NCBI RefSeq assembly: GCF_001428565.1
Contig: NZ_LMIA01000014.1
Coordinates: 100,951-164,950, forward strand
DNA: 64,000 nucleotides
Reading direction: 5' to 3'
DNA from: Nocardioides sp. Root190
Lineage (GTDB): Bacteria; Actinomycetota; Actinomycetes; Propionibacteriales; Nocardioidaceae
The first letter of the stretch is position 1; each line of letters starts with the position of its first letter. Below the pieces are notes generated by a model. It saw nothing but the letters and a program-made list of their open reading frames with translations, made no database searches and was not told where the DNA came from. Both the position numbers and the translations under genes were made by a program. This document shows positions 15,888-24,685 of this stretch, in pieces.

Positions 15888-17383
15888 ACCAGGCTGCGAC
15901 CCCACCGGTCGGCCCACCGGTCGGCCCGCCCGTCGGCCCGCCGATCCGCCCGGCCATCGAGCGGATGACCGGCTTCGATGCGGGTTTCCTCTACATGGAG
16001 ACCCCGGCGGTGCACATGCACACGCTCAAGATCGCCCTGCTCGAGGCCGATGACGCGCTCACCTTCGACACCTTCGTCTCGGGCATGCTCGCGCGGCTCA
16101 AGAGGCTGCCGCCGCTGCGACGTCGGGTCGTGGAGGTGCCCTTCGGGATCAACCACCCGGTGTGGGTGACCCAGCCGCGCATCGACGTGGCCCACCACAT
16201 CCGGCGGCACCGGATCGGTGGCGACGGGAGCATGCGCGAGCTCGAGAAGCTGATCGGCATCATCGCCAGCACGCCGTTGCACCGCGACCGCCCGCTCTGG
16301 GAGCTGCACTACTGCGAGGGCCTGGAGGGCGGCAGGGTCGCCGTCGTCGGCAAGATGCACCACGCCCTCGCCGACGGAGCGGCCGCCAACGCGCTGCTCG
16401 CCAACGTCACCGATGTCCGCACCGCGGCGCCGCCCGAGCCGGTGCAGGAGGAGTTCGCGACCACCGACCGCCTGCCCAGCCGGCTCAACCTGGTCCGCCA
16501 CGCCTGGGCCGACGCCGCGGCCCAGGTCCTGACCCTGCCCGAGCTGCTCCGACGCACGCTGCGCGGGATCATCGGCGTCGTACGGGCGCGCCGGGCCGGC
16601 GCCAGCTCCCCGGTCCCGGTGCTGCACGCGCCCCGGGTGTCCTTCAACGGTGCGCTCACTCCCTTGCGCTCGTTCGCCACCGTCACCCTGCCGCTGGCCG
16701 AGCTCAAGCGGATCCGCAGCCAGCACGACGGCGCCACGCTCAACGACGTGGTGCTCGGCACCACCTCGGGCGCCCTGCGGCGCTGGATGGCCGATCACGA
16801 CGAGCGTCCGTCGTCCTCGCTGCTCGCCGGCGTCCCGGTCAGCACCGACGAGCGCGACGCCGTCCCACGCCTCGGCGGCAACCAGGTCTCGAACCTCTTC
16901 ACCACGCTCGCGACCGACATCGAGGACCCTGTCGCGCGGCTGCGCAAGATCTCGGAGACCACCACGCACGCCAAGGAGATCCACAGCCGGCTGGGCGCCT
17001 CGATCCTCGTGGACTGGTCGCAGTTCGCGCCGCCCCGCCCCTTCGCGGCCGCCGCGCGGGCCTACTCCCGCCTGCGCGCGGCCTCCTGGCACCCCGCCGC
17101 CTTCTCGGCGATCGTGTCCAACGTCCCGGGGCCCCGGGAACCCGCCACCGTCGGGGGAGCGCGCCTCGCCGACCTCTTCAGCGTCGGCCCGCTGGTCGAC
17201 GGCATCGGTCTCAACGTCACCGTCTGGTCCTACGTCGAGAAGATGAACTTCTCGCTCCTCGCGTGCCCGGACCTGCTGCCCGACGTGCACGTCCTGGCGT
17301 CGTACTTCCCGGACGCGCTGGCCGAGCTCGACCTCGTGCGTCCCGCTCCGGGCGCCGCCCCCGAACAGAGGAACATCTCGTGA
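15884..17383 (+). CDS. wax ester synthase / diacylglycerol acyltransferase (WS/DGAT)
   Basis: A 499-residue enzyme that esterifies acyl-CoA to diacylglycerol or fatty alcohol, making storage lipid at the membrane. The catalytic HHxxxDG motif is HHALADG at residues 159-165; PLWELHY precedes it at 137-143 and the second signature LNDVVLG and C-terminal SNVPGPREP are present. The N-terminus holds a three-fold PPVG repeat (residues 7-18), probably a flexible linker. The GTG start overlaps the ligase stop by four bases and its own stop overlaps the next GTG. Whether it makes triacylglycerol or wax esters cannot be read from sequence. Confidence 0.92.
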   Translation: MNQAATPPVGPPVGPPVGPPIRPAIERMTGFDAGFLYMETPAVHMHTLKIALLEADDALTFDTFVSGMLARLKRLPPLRRRVVEVPFGINHPVWVTQPRIDVAHHIRRHRIGGDGSMRELEKLIGIIASTPLHRDRPLWELHYCEGLEGGRVAVVGKMHHALADGAAANALLANVTDVRTAAPPEPVQEEFATTDRLPSRLNLVRHAWADAAAQVLTLPELLRRTLRGIIGVVRARRAGASSPVPVLHAPRVSFNGALTPLRSFATVTLPLAELKRIRSQHDGATLNDVVLGTTSGALRRWMADHDERPSSSLLAGVPVSTDERDAVPRLGGNQVSNLFTTLATDIEDPVARLRKISETTTHAKEIHSRLGASILVDWSQFAPPRPFAAAARAYSRLRAASWHPAAFSAIVSNVPGPREPATVGGARLADLFSVGPLVDGIGLNVTVWSYVEKMNFSLLACPDLLPDVHVLASYFPDALAELDLVRPAPGAAPEQRNIS

Positions 17384-18363
17384 CCACCCGAGTGATGAAG
17401 ACCGCCGGTCGGCACGCCCTCAAGGGGTCCTTCCTGGCTGCACGGGTCGGCGGGAGGGCCGCGGTGGTGGGGGTGCGTGCTGGCATCCGGCGCACGCAGC
17501 GGTTCCCTCCGCTCCCCGACCTCCCCGAGGGCCGGTACGTCGACCTGCCGGGCCGGGGCGAGGTGTTCGTCATCGACACCGGTGCGCCGTACGACGGTGC
17601 GCCGACGCTGCTGCTCTTCCACGGGCTCGCGACGACGTCGTACCTCACCTGGTTCAGCACCATCGAGGAGCTGCGCGCCGAGCACCGCATCGTGATGCTC
17701 GACCAGCGCTGGCACGGACGCGGCATCGTCTCGGAGCGCTTCTCGCTCGACGACTGCGTCGACGACGCCGCGCTGGTCCTCGACGAGCTCGCGATCCCCG
17801 AGGTCATCGCTGTCGGCTACTCCATGGGCGGTGCGCTGGCCCAGATGTTCTGGCGCCGCCACGGCGACCGGACGGCCGGGCTGGTGCTGGCCTCGACCTC
17901 CGCCTGCTGGCGGGCGAGCCTCGGCGACGCGATGTTCTACCCGGTGCTCGGCGCCGCCAACGACCGCTTCCGAGGGCACTACCGCGCGCGGGTGCAGGAG
18001 GTGCGCTCGTCCCTGGCGGAGTCGGCGGTCATCGGCGAGGAGATGTCGGCCTGGGCGTGGGCGGAGTTCCGCAGCACCAGTGCCTGGGCGATGCCGGAGG
18101 TGCTGGGCACCCTGGGCGGCTTCGACGCCCGCGGCTGGCTGGGGGAGATCGACGTCCCGACCGCCGTCGTCGTCACCGCCCGCGACCGAGCGATCCCCAC
18201 GTCACGTCAGCGTGCGATGGCGGCAGCGATCCCGGACGCGACGGTGCACGAAGCCCCCGGCGGGCACGCCTCGGTGGTCTTCGACGTCCAGCACTGGCGT
18301 CCGGTGTTCCTCGGCGCCGTCGCCGAGGTCGTCGCCGCGACCCGGCCGTCGTTGGTCGAGTGA
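17380..18363 (+). CDS. alpha/beta hydrolase
   Basis: A 327-residue hydrolase, last gene of the lipid operon. A basic, weakly hydrophobic N-terminus is followed by LLLFHGLATTSYLTW (oxyanion region), HRIVMLDQRWHGRG, the nucleophile elbow GYSMGG and a C-terminal PGGHASVVF with the catalytic His. The acid is likely Asp in TARDRAIP. It resembles LipO/LipG-type mycobacterial hydrolases beside WS/DGAT genes and could release fatty acids from the storage lipid made by its neighbours. The GTG overlaps the WS/DGAT stop codon. Confidence 0.87.
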   Translation: MTTRVMKTAGRHALKGSFLAARVGGRAAVVGVRAGIRRTQRFPPLPDLPEGRYVDLPGRGEVFVIDTGAPYDGAPTLLLFHGLATTSYLTWFSTIEELRAEHRIVMLDQRWHGRGIVSERFSLDDCVDDAALVLDELAIPEVIAVGYSMGGALAQMFWRRHGDRTAGLVLASTSACWRASLGDAMFYPVLGAANDRFRGHYRARVQEVRSSLAESAVIGEEMSAWAWAEFRSTSAWAMPEVLGTLGGFDARGWLGEIDVPTAVVVTARDRAIPTSRQRAMAAAIPDATVHEAPGGHASVVFDVQHWRPVFLGAVAEVVAATRPSLVE

Positions 18364-18399
18364 CCCGAGCCTCCTGAGCGGGGGCGAGACGGGCGGGCC

Positions 18400-18831
18400 T
18401 CAGCTCTGGTGGACGTAGGAGTCGAGCTGGTCACGCTCGAACTGCAGCTGGTCGATCTTGTGCTTGACCAGGTCGCCGATGCTGACGATCCCGACGACGC
18501 GTCCCTCGGAGGTCGCGGGGATGTGGCGGAAGCGGCCCTCGGTCATCACTTGCATGACGTCGTCGAGCGCGTCCTCGGGGGAGCAGGTGCGGACCTGGGT
18601 CGTCATGATCGAGGACACCACGTTGTTGATGACGGTGCCGTCGCTGTGCAGCGTCCGGACGACGTCACGCTCGGAGACGATGCCCTCGAGCGTCGTACCG
18701 TCCGAGCTGACGATCACGGCTCCGATGTTGTGCTCGGAGAGCGTCGCGAGCAGCTCGCGCACCCCGGCGTCAGGTCCGATGGTGATCACGTCCTGCAAGG
18801 ACTTGGACTGGAGTACGTCGCTGATCCGCAT
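18400..18831 (-). CDS. CBS domain-containing protein
   Basis: A 143-residue protein consisting of two CBS motifs (MRISDVLQSKSLQDVITIGP to SERDVVRTL, and IMTTQVRTCSPEDALDDVMQ to IGDLVKHKID), followed by a short C-terminal helix. CBS pairs bind adenosyl nucleotides such as AMP or ATP and usually regulate a partner; stand-alone versions in actinobacteria resemble hypoxic-response proteins. The transcript is predicted leaderless, with its -10 box overlapping the end of hisN. It converges with the lipid operon 36 bases away. Confidence 0.88.
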   Translation of the reverse strand: MRISDVLQSKSLQDVITIGPDAGVRELLATLSEHNIGAVIVSSDGTTLEGIVSERDVVRTLHSDGTVINNVVSSIMTTQVRTCSPEDALDDVMQVMTEGRFRHIPATSEGRVVGIVSIGDLVKHKIDQLQFERDQLDSYVHQS

Positions 18832-18838
18832 GTGACGC

Positions 18839-18844
18839 AGGTTA
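18839..18844 (-). promoter_or_regulatory. -10 box of leaderless CBS-protein transcript
   Basis: TAACCT on the minus strand, seven bases before the ATG at 18831 and overlapping the hisN stop codon. Confidence 0.55.
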
Positions 18845-19768
18845 CTCGGCCGGGTCGTCCCCGTCACTGGCCTCGTTCTCGGAGCCCGTGCCGGTGACCG
18901 GCCGGAGCCGGTGCGAGCGCAGGTCCGAGACGGTCCCCGGACCGGTCCGCGGCCAGTCGGGGTCGTGCTCGTCGCCGACGAGGCTGCCGAGGAAGGACAG
19001 CGCCGCCTCGTGCAGGTGGCCGTTGGTGGCGAGCGCGTTGCCGCCCCACGGGCCGTCGTGGCCGTCGAGGGAGGTGAAGCGGCCGCCGGCCTCGCGCACG
19101 ATGACGTCGAGCGCCGCCATGTCGTAGACCTCGAGCTCGGGCTCGGCGGCGATGTCGACCGCGCCCTCGGCGAGCAGCATGTAGGACCAGAAGTCGCCGT
19201 ACGCACGGGTGCGCCACACGCGGCGCATCAGGGCGAGGAGGTCCTCGCCGATGCCCCGGTCCTCCCAGCCGCTGATGGAGGAGTAGGAGAACGAGGCGTC
19301 CTCGAGACGGCGTACGTCCGAGACGTGGCACTGGGTGGCCTTCATCAGCGACTTGCCGGTCCAGGCGCCCTGGCCGACCGAGGCCCACCAGCGCCGCTGG
19401 AGGGCGGGGGCCGACACGACGCCGAGCACGACCTCCTCGTCGACGACGAGGGAGATCAGCGTGGCCCACACGGGGACGCCGCGCACGAAGTTCTTGGTGC
19501 CGTCGATCGGGTCGATGATCCAGCGCCGCTGCGAGTGGCCGGACGTGCCGTGCTCCTCGCCGGTGATCGCGTCGCGGCTGCGCGCCTTCGACAGGGTGCG
19601 CCGGATCGACTCCTCGACGCTCTGGTCGGCATCGGTGACCGGCGTCAGGTCGGGCTTGCTCATCACGTGCAGGTCGAGCGCCCGGAAACGAGCCTGGGTC
19701 AACGAGTCCGCGTCGTCGGCGAGCAGGTGCGCGAGGCGCAGGTCGTCGGTGAAGTCGGAGGCGGCCAC
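18842..19768 (-). CDS. hisN: histidinol-phosphatase (inositol monophosphatase family)
   Basis: A 308-residue Mg-dependent phosphatase. Metal-binding motifs are GEE (70-72), DPIDGTKNFVRG (86-97) and a C-terminal MAALDVIVREAGG. The run WIIDPIDGTKNFVRGVPVWATLI is characteristic of actinobacterial HisN, which removes phosphate from L-histidinol phosphate in histidine synthesis; a generic inositol-phosphatase role is the alternative. Linkage to rsgA and aroA, just downstream, is a common actinobacterial order. The C-terminal tail of about 40 acidic residues lies beyond the fold. The GTG start has TAGGGT six bases upstream. Confidence 0.83.
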   Translation of the reverse strand: MAASDFTDDLRLAHLLADDADSLTQARFRALDLHVMSKPDLTPVTDADQSVEESIRRTLSKARSRDAITGEEHGTSGHSQRRWIIDPIDGTKNFVRGVPVWATLISLVVDEEVVLGVVSAPALQRRWWASVGQGAWTGKSLMKATQCHVSDVRRLEDASFSYSSISGWEDRGIGEDLLALMRRVWRTRAYGDFWSYMLLAEGAVDIAAEPELEVYDMAALDVIVREAGGRFTSLDGHDGPWGGNALATNGHLHEAALSFLGSLVGDEHDPDWPRTGPGTVSDLRSHRLRPVTGTGSENEASDGDDPAE

Positions 19769-19774
19769 ACCGGC

Positions 19775-19780
19775 ACCCTA
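19775..19780 (-). promoter_or_regulatory. -10 box of leaderless hisN transcript
   Basis: TAGGGT on the minus strand, six bases before the GTG at 19768. Confidence 0.6.
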
Positions 19781-19828
19781 GCGGCGCGGGGTGTGGCCGC
19801 GGTTGGCGCGGTGGTGCAGGATTCAACC

Positions 19829-20278
19829 ATGGAGATCAACGGCGTTCCACTGCACCCGCTCGTCGTCCACTCCGCGGTGGTCTTCACCCCGCTGGCCGTC
19901 CTGGCTGCGCTCGCCTACGCCGTACCCTCCTGGCGTGACCGGCTGCGGTGGCCCCTCGTCGTCCTCGCGGCGATCTCCCTCGTCAGCATCTGGGTCGCCC
20001 ACTTCTCCGGCGACGACCTGCGCGAGGAGCGTTTCGAGGCCGCCACCGGCACCTTCGCCGAGCGTCTGGACGACCACGAGAGGTACGCCGACCAGCTCCG
20101 CATCGCGGTCACCGTCTTCGCGCTGCTCGCCTTCGTCTCGGCCTGGCTCCACACCCGCACCGGCACGGTCCGCACCGCGCTCGCCGCCGTCACGGTCGTC
20201 GCCGCCCTCGCCACCGCGGTCCTGGTGTTCCTCACCGGTGACGCAGGCGCCCAGGCCACCTGGAAGATCGACGGCTGA
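19829..20278 (+). CDS. DUF2231 membrane protein
   Basis: A 149-residue membrane protein with four hydrophobic segments. The N-terminal motif INGVPLHPLVVHSAVVFTPLAV carries the paired His residues that define DUF2231, suggesting heme or metal binding in the membrane. The second His region (VAHFSGDD) and the segment DDHERYAD also fit the family. The function is unknown. It is divergent from hisN, with 60 bases between the start codons. Confidence 0.82.
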   Translation: MEINGVPLHPLVVHSAVVFTPLAVLAALAYAVPSWRDRLRWPLVVLAAISLVSIWVAHFSGDDLREERFEAATGTFAERLDDHERYADQLRIAVTVFALLAFVSAWLHTRTGTVRTALAAVTVVAALATAVLVFLTGDAGAQATWKIDG

Positions 20279-20284
20279 CTCGCG

Positions 20285-21295
20285 TCAGTAGTCGGTGACC
20301 GACCGCGCGGCCAGCAGCCGGCGGAAGGACGTCACCCGCACGGGATCGGCCTCGCCCGCTGCGATCGCCTCGTCCAGCCCGCACTCCGGCTCCGCCTCGC
20401 TGTGCGTGCAGCCGCGCGGGCAGACCTCGGTCATCTCGTCGAGGTCGGGGAACGCCTCGATCAGGTTCTCCGGCTGGACGTGGGCCAGCCCGAAGGAACG
20501 GATGCCGGGGGTGTCGATGATCCAGCCGCCCTCGCCCCAGTCGGCGGGCAGCGGCAGCAGGATGGCCGAGGTCGAGGTGTGGCGACCGCGACCGGTGACC
20601 GCGTTGACGTGGCCCACCTGACGCTTCGCATCGGGGACGAGCGCGTTGACCAGGGTGGACTTGCCGACGCCGCTGTGGCCGACCAGCACGCTGATCTGGC
20701 CCGCCAGGCGCTGCTTCACCTCGTCGAGACCGAGGATCTCCCGCTCCTCGCCACGGCGGGTGACCACCCACGGCACGCCCAGGGAGCGGTACGTCGACAG
20801 CAGGACCTCGGGGTCGGCCAGGTCCGACTTCGTGAGGCACAGCAGCGGGGACAGCTTGGCGTCGAACGCCGCCACGAGGGCGCGGTCGATCAGCCGGGGA
20901 CGTGGTTCGGGGTCGGCGAGCGCGGTGACGACGACGAGCTGGGTGGCGTTGGAGACGAGCACCCGCTCGACCGGGTCGTCGTCGTCCGCGGTGCGGCGCA
21001 GCACGGTGGAGCGCGGTGTGACCTCGACGATCCGGGCCAGGGAGCCGTCGGCCCCGGACACGTCGCCGACCACGCGGACCCGGTCGCCGGTCACCACGCC
21101 CTTGCGCCCCAGCGGACGGGCCTTCATCGCCATCACGACGTTGTCGCCGACCAGCAGCGTGTAACGGCCGCGGTCGACCGTGGTGACGACGCCCTCGACG
21201 GCGTCCTCGTGGGCTGGACGTTCCTTCGTGCGGGGTCGGGTACGCCGACGCGGACGTTCGTAGTGCTCGACGTCGTGGTCGGTGTAGCGCGCCAT
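20285..21295 (-). CDS. rsgA: ribosome small subunit-dependent GTPase A
   Basis: A 336-residue circularly permuted GTPase that helps 30S subunit maturation. An N-terminal OB domain (EGVVTTVDRGRYTLLVGD) precedes the G motifs in permuted order: G4 LTKSD at 155-159, G1 GHSGVGKST at 206-214, and G3 DTPG at 261-264. The C-terminal zinc knuckle uses C292, C296, H298 and C305. Its ATG overlaps the aroA stop codon by one base (TGATG), so the two genes form a coupled pair, as in M. tuberculosis Rv3227-Rv3228. Confidence 0.95.
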   Translation of the reverse strand: MARYTDHDVEHYERPRRRTRPRTKERPAHEDAVEGVVTTVDRGRYTLLVGDNVVMAMKARPLGRKGVVTGDRVRVVGDVSGADGSLARIVEVTPRSTVLRRTADDDDPVERVLVSNATQLVVVTALADPEPRPRLIDRALVAAFDAKLSPLLCLTKSDLADPEVLLSTYRSLGVPWVVTRRGEEREILGLDEVKQRLAGQISVLVGHSGVGKSTLVNALVPDAKRQVGHVNAVTGRGRHTSTSAILLPLPADWGEGGWIIDTPGIRSFGLAHVQPENLIEAFPDLDEMTEVCPRGCTHSEAEPECGLDEAIAAGEADPVRVTSFRRLLAARSVTDY

Positions 21296-22599
21296 CAGAA
21301 GAGCCCGGACCAGAACCCTGCGAAGTCGGGGAACGTCTTGCTGGTGGTCGCGACGTTCTCCACCAGCACCCCCGGCACGGCGGCGCCGACGATGACTCCG
21401 GCGTGGGCCATCCGGTGGTCGGCATAGGTGTGGAAGACCCCGGCGGTGAGCGGAGCGGGCCGCAGGACCAGGCCGTCGGGCCGCTCGTCGACATCGGCAC
21501 CGAGTCCGCCGAGCTCCTTGGCGAGCGCAGCCAGCCGGTCGGTCTCGTGACCGCGGATGTGGGCGATGCCGCTCAGGTGGGAGGGCGTCCGGGCGAGCGC
21601 ACAGAGCGCAGCGATCGCGGGCGCGAGCTCACCCACGTCGGACAGGTCGGCCTCGATGCCCTGCAGTCCGCGGTGCCCGCCCTCGGGGCCGGTGACGCGG
21701 AGCCCGTCCTCGGTGCGTTCGACGGTGCACCCCATCCGGGACAGGATGTCGCGCAGTGCGTCGCCCGCCTGGGTGGTCGAGGTCGGCCAGTCCCGCACCG
21801 TCACCGAGCCGCCCGACACGGCGGCGAGGGCGAGGAACGGGGCGGCGTTGGAGAGGTCCGGCTCGATCGCCTCGTCGTACGCCGCGATCGGACCGGGCGT
21901 GACCGTCCAGCGGTGCGGGCGGCTGTCGTCGACGGCGACGCCGCGGTCGCGCAGCATGGCGACCGTCATCTCGATGTGGGGGAGCGAGGGGAGCTTGCCG
22001 CCGACGTGGAGCACCTCGAGGCCGACGTCGAAGCGGGCACCGGCCAGCAGGAGCGCAGAGACGAACTGGGAGGACGCCGACGCGTCGATCGAGACGGAGC
22101 CCCCGGTCACCTCGCCCGCGCCGTGGACCGTGAACGGCAGCGCTCCCGGCGTACCCCCGGTGCCGTCGCTGATGTCCACTCCCAGGGAGCGCAGCGCCGT
22201 CAGGATCTCGCCGATCGGCCGGTTGCGCATGTGCGGGTCGCCGTCGAAGGCGACGTCACCACGCACCAGACCGGCCACGGGCGGGACGAACCTCATCACC
22301 GTGCCGGCGAGCCCGCAGTCGACGCGGGCTGCCTCGGCCGGGTCAGTGCCGAGGGGAGTGACCGTCCAGTCCGGGCCGGTGGTGTCCACAACGGCACCGA
22401 GGGCACCGAGGGCCTGGGCCATCAGCAACGTGTCGCGCGAGCGCAGCGCACGTCGTACGACGGACGGACCCTCGGCCAGTGCGGCGAGGACGAGCGCGCG
22501 GTTGGTGAGCGACTTGCTGCCGGGAAGGCTCACCGTCGCATCGACGGGACCGGCGGTGGTGGGCGCGGGCCAGGGATCGGCGGGGACAGGAGTGCTCAT
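21295..22599 (-). CDS. aroA: 3-phosphoshikimate 1-carboxyvinyltransferase (EPSP synthase)
   Basis: A 434-residue enzyme of the shikimate pathway, joining PEP to shikimate 3-phosphate. The N-terminal PGSKSLTNRALVLAALA, the catalytic CGLAGTVMRFVPP, RPIGEILTAL and C-terminal ATTSKTFPDFAGFW motifs are clear. A GTG at 22608 would add three residues; a TAGACT box close upstream fits the shorter form only loosely, so the exact start is uncertain. The odd palindrome AGTGAC-N5-GTCACT at 22615-22631 lies in its promoter region and covers the doxX stop codon. Confidence 0.94.
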   Translation of the reverse strand: MSTPVPADPWPAPTTAGPVDATVSLPGSKSLTNRALVLAALAEGPSVVRRALRSRDTLLMAQALGALGAVVDTTGPDWTVTPLGTDPAEAARVDCGLAGTVMRFVPPVAGLVRGDVAFDGDPHMRNRPIGEILTALRSLGVDISDGTGGTPGALPFTVHGAGEVTGGSVSIDASASSQFVSALLLAGARFDVGLEVLHVGGKLPSLPHIEMTVAMLRDRGVAVDDSRPHRWTVTPGPIAAYDEAIEPDLSNAAPFLALAAVSGGSVTVRDWPTSTTQAGDALRDILSRMGCTVERTEDGLRVTGPEGGHRGLQGIEADLSDVGELAPAIAALCALARTPSHLSGIAHIRGHETDRLAALAKELGGLGADVDERPDGLVLRPAPLTAGVFHTYADHRMAHAGVIVGAAVPGVLVENVATTSKTFPDFAGFWSGLF

Positions 22600-22614
22600 C
22601 TCCCGCACGAGTCT

Positions 22615-22631
22615 AGTGACGACGGGTCACT
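22615..22631. promoter_or_regulatory. palindrome AGTGAC-N5-GTCACT upstream of aroA
   Basis: Six-base arms around GACGG, located between the DoxX gene end and the aroA start. It could be an operator for aroA-rsgA, but the supporting evidence is only the symmetry and location. Confidence 0.35.
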
Positions 22632-23142
22632 GGTGAACGGCAGCCTTGACCTTGGTGCCGAGGAGCGCAGCCTCGCGGCGGGCGTCGTGCGCGGCGTGCT
22701 TGGTGCGCCACGCGAGGCCCGGCTTGCCCGCTGTGTCGAGGGACGCGATGAGGAGCCCACCGGCGAGCGAGGCGTTCTTGGCGAAGTGGATCAGCTGCGC
22801 CTTGCGGTCCGCCGGGTCCTTCTCCTCCCAGAAGCGGTGGTGCGCCGCCGTCGAGGGCAGCAGGGATGCGCCGAGCACGGCCGCGGAGAGCCGCGGGAGG
22901 TGTCCGGTCGCCAGGGCCAGCGCGGCACCGATCTGGACGGCACCGGAGATCCGGACCCAGGTCACCGGGTCCTGGGGCACCGGCACGCCGGCCGGCGTGG
23001 CGTTGTCGACTGCTGGCGCGATCAGGTCGGTCAACGGGGCGGTCTCCTTGGCCACCGTGGTGGCGTCCTTCAGGTCGAGCGCGCCGTTCGCGAGGAAGTA
23101 CGACGCGAGGAGCGGGCGGGCGATCAGTCTGCTCAGGGCCAT
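22627..23142 (-). CDS. DoxX family membrane protein
   Basis: A 171-residue protein with four hydrophobic helices, opening with LIARPLLASYFLANGALDLKD, typical of DoxX. PVTWVRISGAVQIGAALALATG and FAKNASLAGGLLIASLD match the later helices. DoxX proteins can work with SodA and SseA in redox homeostasis, but stand-alone copies are uncharacterised. It is divergent from the SRAP gene with 62 bases between. Confidence 0.82.
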   Translation of the reverse strand: MALSRLIARPLLASYFLANGALDLKDATTVAKETAPLTDLIAPAVDNATPAGVPVPQDPVTWVRISGAVQIGAALALATGHLPRLSAAVLGASLLPSTAAHHRFWEEKDPADRKAQLIHFAKNASLAGGLLIASLDTAGKPGLAWRTKHAAHDARREAALLGTKVKAAVHQ

Positions 23143-23192
23143 GTCTGGTCCGGTACCCGACCGGCTTCCGGGCAGACGGCCCTGCGCGTGGA

Positions 23193-23198
23193 TAGATT
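23193..23198 (+). promoter_or_regulatory. -10 box of leaderless SRAP transcript
   Basis: TAGATT lies six bases before the ATG at 23205. Confidence 0.6.
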
Positions 23199-23204
23199 GA
23201 GGCC

Positions 23205-24014
23205 ATGTGCGGTCGCTATGCCTCCAGCCGCAGCCCGGAGGACATCGTCGAGGAGTTCGAGGTCCTCGACCCACGTCTCGAGCGGGCCATCGAGCCGTCC
23301 TGGAACGTCGCCCCCACCGACGAGGTGTACGTCGTGATGGAGCGCCAGGTGCGCAACGAGGCAGGTGAGCGCGAGGGCGATCCCGTGCGTCAGCTCAGGT
23401 CGTTGCGCTGGGGCCTGGTGCCGTCGTGGGCCAAGGACGCCGGCATCGGCAGCCGGATGATCAACGCCCGGATGGAGACCGTCGCGGAGAAGCCGGCCTT
23501 TCGCAAGGCGTTCGCGTCGCGGCGCTGCATCGTCCCCGCCGACGGCTACTACGAGTGGTACGACACCCAGCAGAAGACCGCTCGCGGCAAGGCGAGGAAG
23601 CAGCCCTTCTTCATCACTCCGGAGGACGGGTCGATCCTGCCCATGGCCGGTCTGTACGAGATCTGGCGCGACCGCTCGATCCCGGAGGACGCTCCCGGCA
23701 GCTTCCGCTGGACCTGCACGGTCCTCACGACGGAGGCCACCGACGCACTCGGCCAGATCCACGACCGGATGCCGTTGCTCGTGGGTCGCGACAGCCGCGC
23801 GGCCTGGCTCGACCCCCGGGCCACCGTGGAGGACCTGTCGGCGCTGCTCACCCCTGCGCAGCAGACCGGCCTCACGGCGTACCCCGTCTCCACGGCGGTG
23901 GGCAATGTCGCCAACAACGGCCCGCAGCTCGTGGAGCCGCTGGACCTCGACGGCACCGACGACGGCATCGACGGGACCGACCACCACGACGACGGACAGG
24001 GCACGCTGCTGTGA
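23205..24014 (+). CDS. SOS response-associated peptidase (YedK/HMCES, SRAP)
   Basis: A 269-residue SRAP protein, which crosslinks to abasic sites in single-stranded DNA through its Cys2. The protein begins MCGRYAS, as required after Met removal. Other conserved blocks are SWNVAPTDEVYVV, RWGLVPSWAKD, INARMETVAEKPAF, CIVPADGYYEWY and MAGLYEIWR, with the late IHDRMPLLV carrying the catalytic His. A short acidic, His-containing tail (DDGIDGTDHHDDGQG) is unusual. The next gene overlaps by four bases. The M. tuberculosis homologue Rv3226c also lies beside aroA. Confidence 0.95.
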   Translation: MCGRYASSRSPEDIVEEFEVLDPRLERAIEPSWNVAPTDEVYVVMERQVRNEAGEREGDPVRQLRSLRWGLVPSWAKDAGIGSRMINARMETVAEKPAFRKAFASRRCIVPADGYYEWYDTQQKTARGKARKQPFFITPEDGSILPMAGLYEIWRDRSIPEDAPGSFRWTCTVLTTEATDALGQIHDRMPLLVGRDSRAAWLDPRATVEDLSALLTPAQQTGLTAYPVSTAVGNVANNGPQLVEPLDLDGTDDGIDGTDHHDDGQGTLL

Positions 24015-24670
24015 GCGAGGAACGCCTCATCGGAACCGCGTACGGCGAAGGCCGGCTCGTCATGCACCGTGCCCGTCGCCCGCTGGCGACCCTGCTGCTC
24101 AGCCACGGCGCCGGCGGCGGGATCGAGGCACGGGACCTGATCGCGCTCGCGGCGGCGCTCCCGGGGCAGGGCATCAACGTCGTCCTCTTCGAGCAGCCGT
24201 GGCGCCGCGCGGGCAAGAAGGTCGCCAGCGCGCCGCCGACCCTCGACGTGGGCCTGCGGGCTGCGGCGGACGCACTGCGCGTGCGCACGCCGCTGGTCGT
24301 GGGCGGGCGCTCGGCCGGGGCGCGCTCCGCCTGCCGCCAGGCGACGCTGCTCGGCGCTCGCGGCTGCCTGGCGATCTCGTTCCCGCTGCACCCGCCCGGG
24401 AAGCCGGAGAAGTCACGGCTCGGCGAGCTCGCGGCCGCAGGCGTGCCGACCCTGGTGGTGCAGGGGGAGCGGGACCCGATGGGCCGCCCCGAGGAGTTCC
24501 CCGATCCGTTGCCCCCGCGCACCGACCTCGCGGTCGTGCCGGGAGCCGATCACGGCCTGGCGGTCCCGAGGTCGGGGCCGGTCAGCGAGGACGAGGCGAT
24601 GGGGATCGTCGTGGAGTCGACCCTCGAGTGGATCATCCGCGAGGTCGTGGGGAATGGGACCGGGCCATGA
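24011..24670 (+). CDS. alpha/beta hydrolase (KANL3/Tex30-like)
   Basis: A 219-residue small hydrolase. TLLLSHGAGGGIEARDL holds the oxyanion region, VVGGRSAGARSAC the nucleophile elbow GRSAG, and VVPGADHGLAV the His. There is no signal peptide or lid domain. The GTG overlaps the SRAP stop codon by four bases, so it is co-translated with a DNA-repair protein, a conserved-looking but unexplained pairing. Its 3' end contains the -35 element of the sigR promoter. Confidence 0.8.
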   Translation: MSEERLIGTAYGEGRLVMHRARRPLATLLLSHGAGGGIEARDLIALAAALPGQGINVVLFEQPWRRAGKKVASAPPTLDVGLRAAADALRVRTPLVVGGRSAGARSACRQATLLGARGCLAISFPLHPPGKPEKSRLGELAAAGVPTLVVQGERDPMGRPEEFPDPLPPRTDLAVVPGADHGLAVPRSGPVSEDEAMGIVVESTLEWIIREVVGNGTGP

Positions 24671-24676
24671 GGCGTT
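24650..24676 (+). promoter_or_regulatory. SigR-type autoregulatory promoter
   Basis: GGGAAT at 24650-24655, 17 bases, then CGTT at 24673-24676. This fits the thiol-stress sigma R/H consensus GGAAT-N18-GTT exactly. The ATG at 24686 follows nine bases after the -10 box, so this transcript would be leaderless and encode the longer sigma isoform. Confidence 0.85.
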
Positions 24677-24685
24677 CTTCATTTC

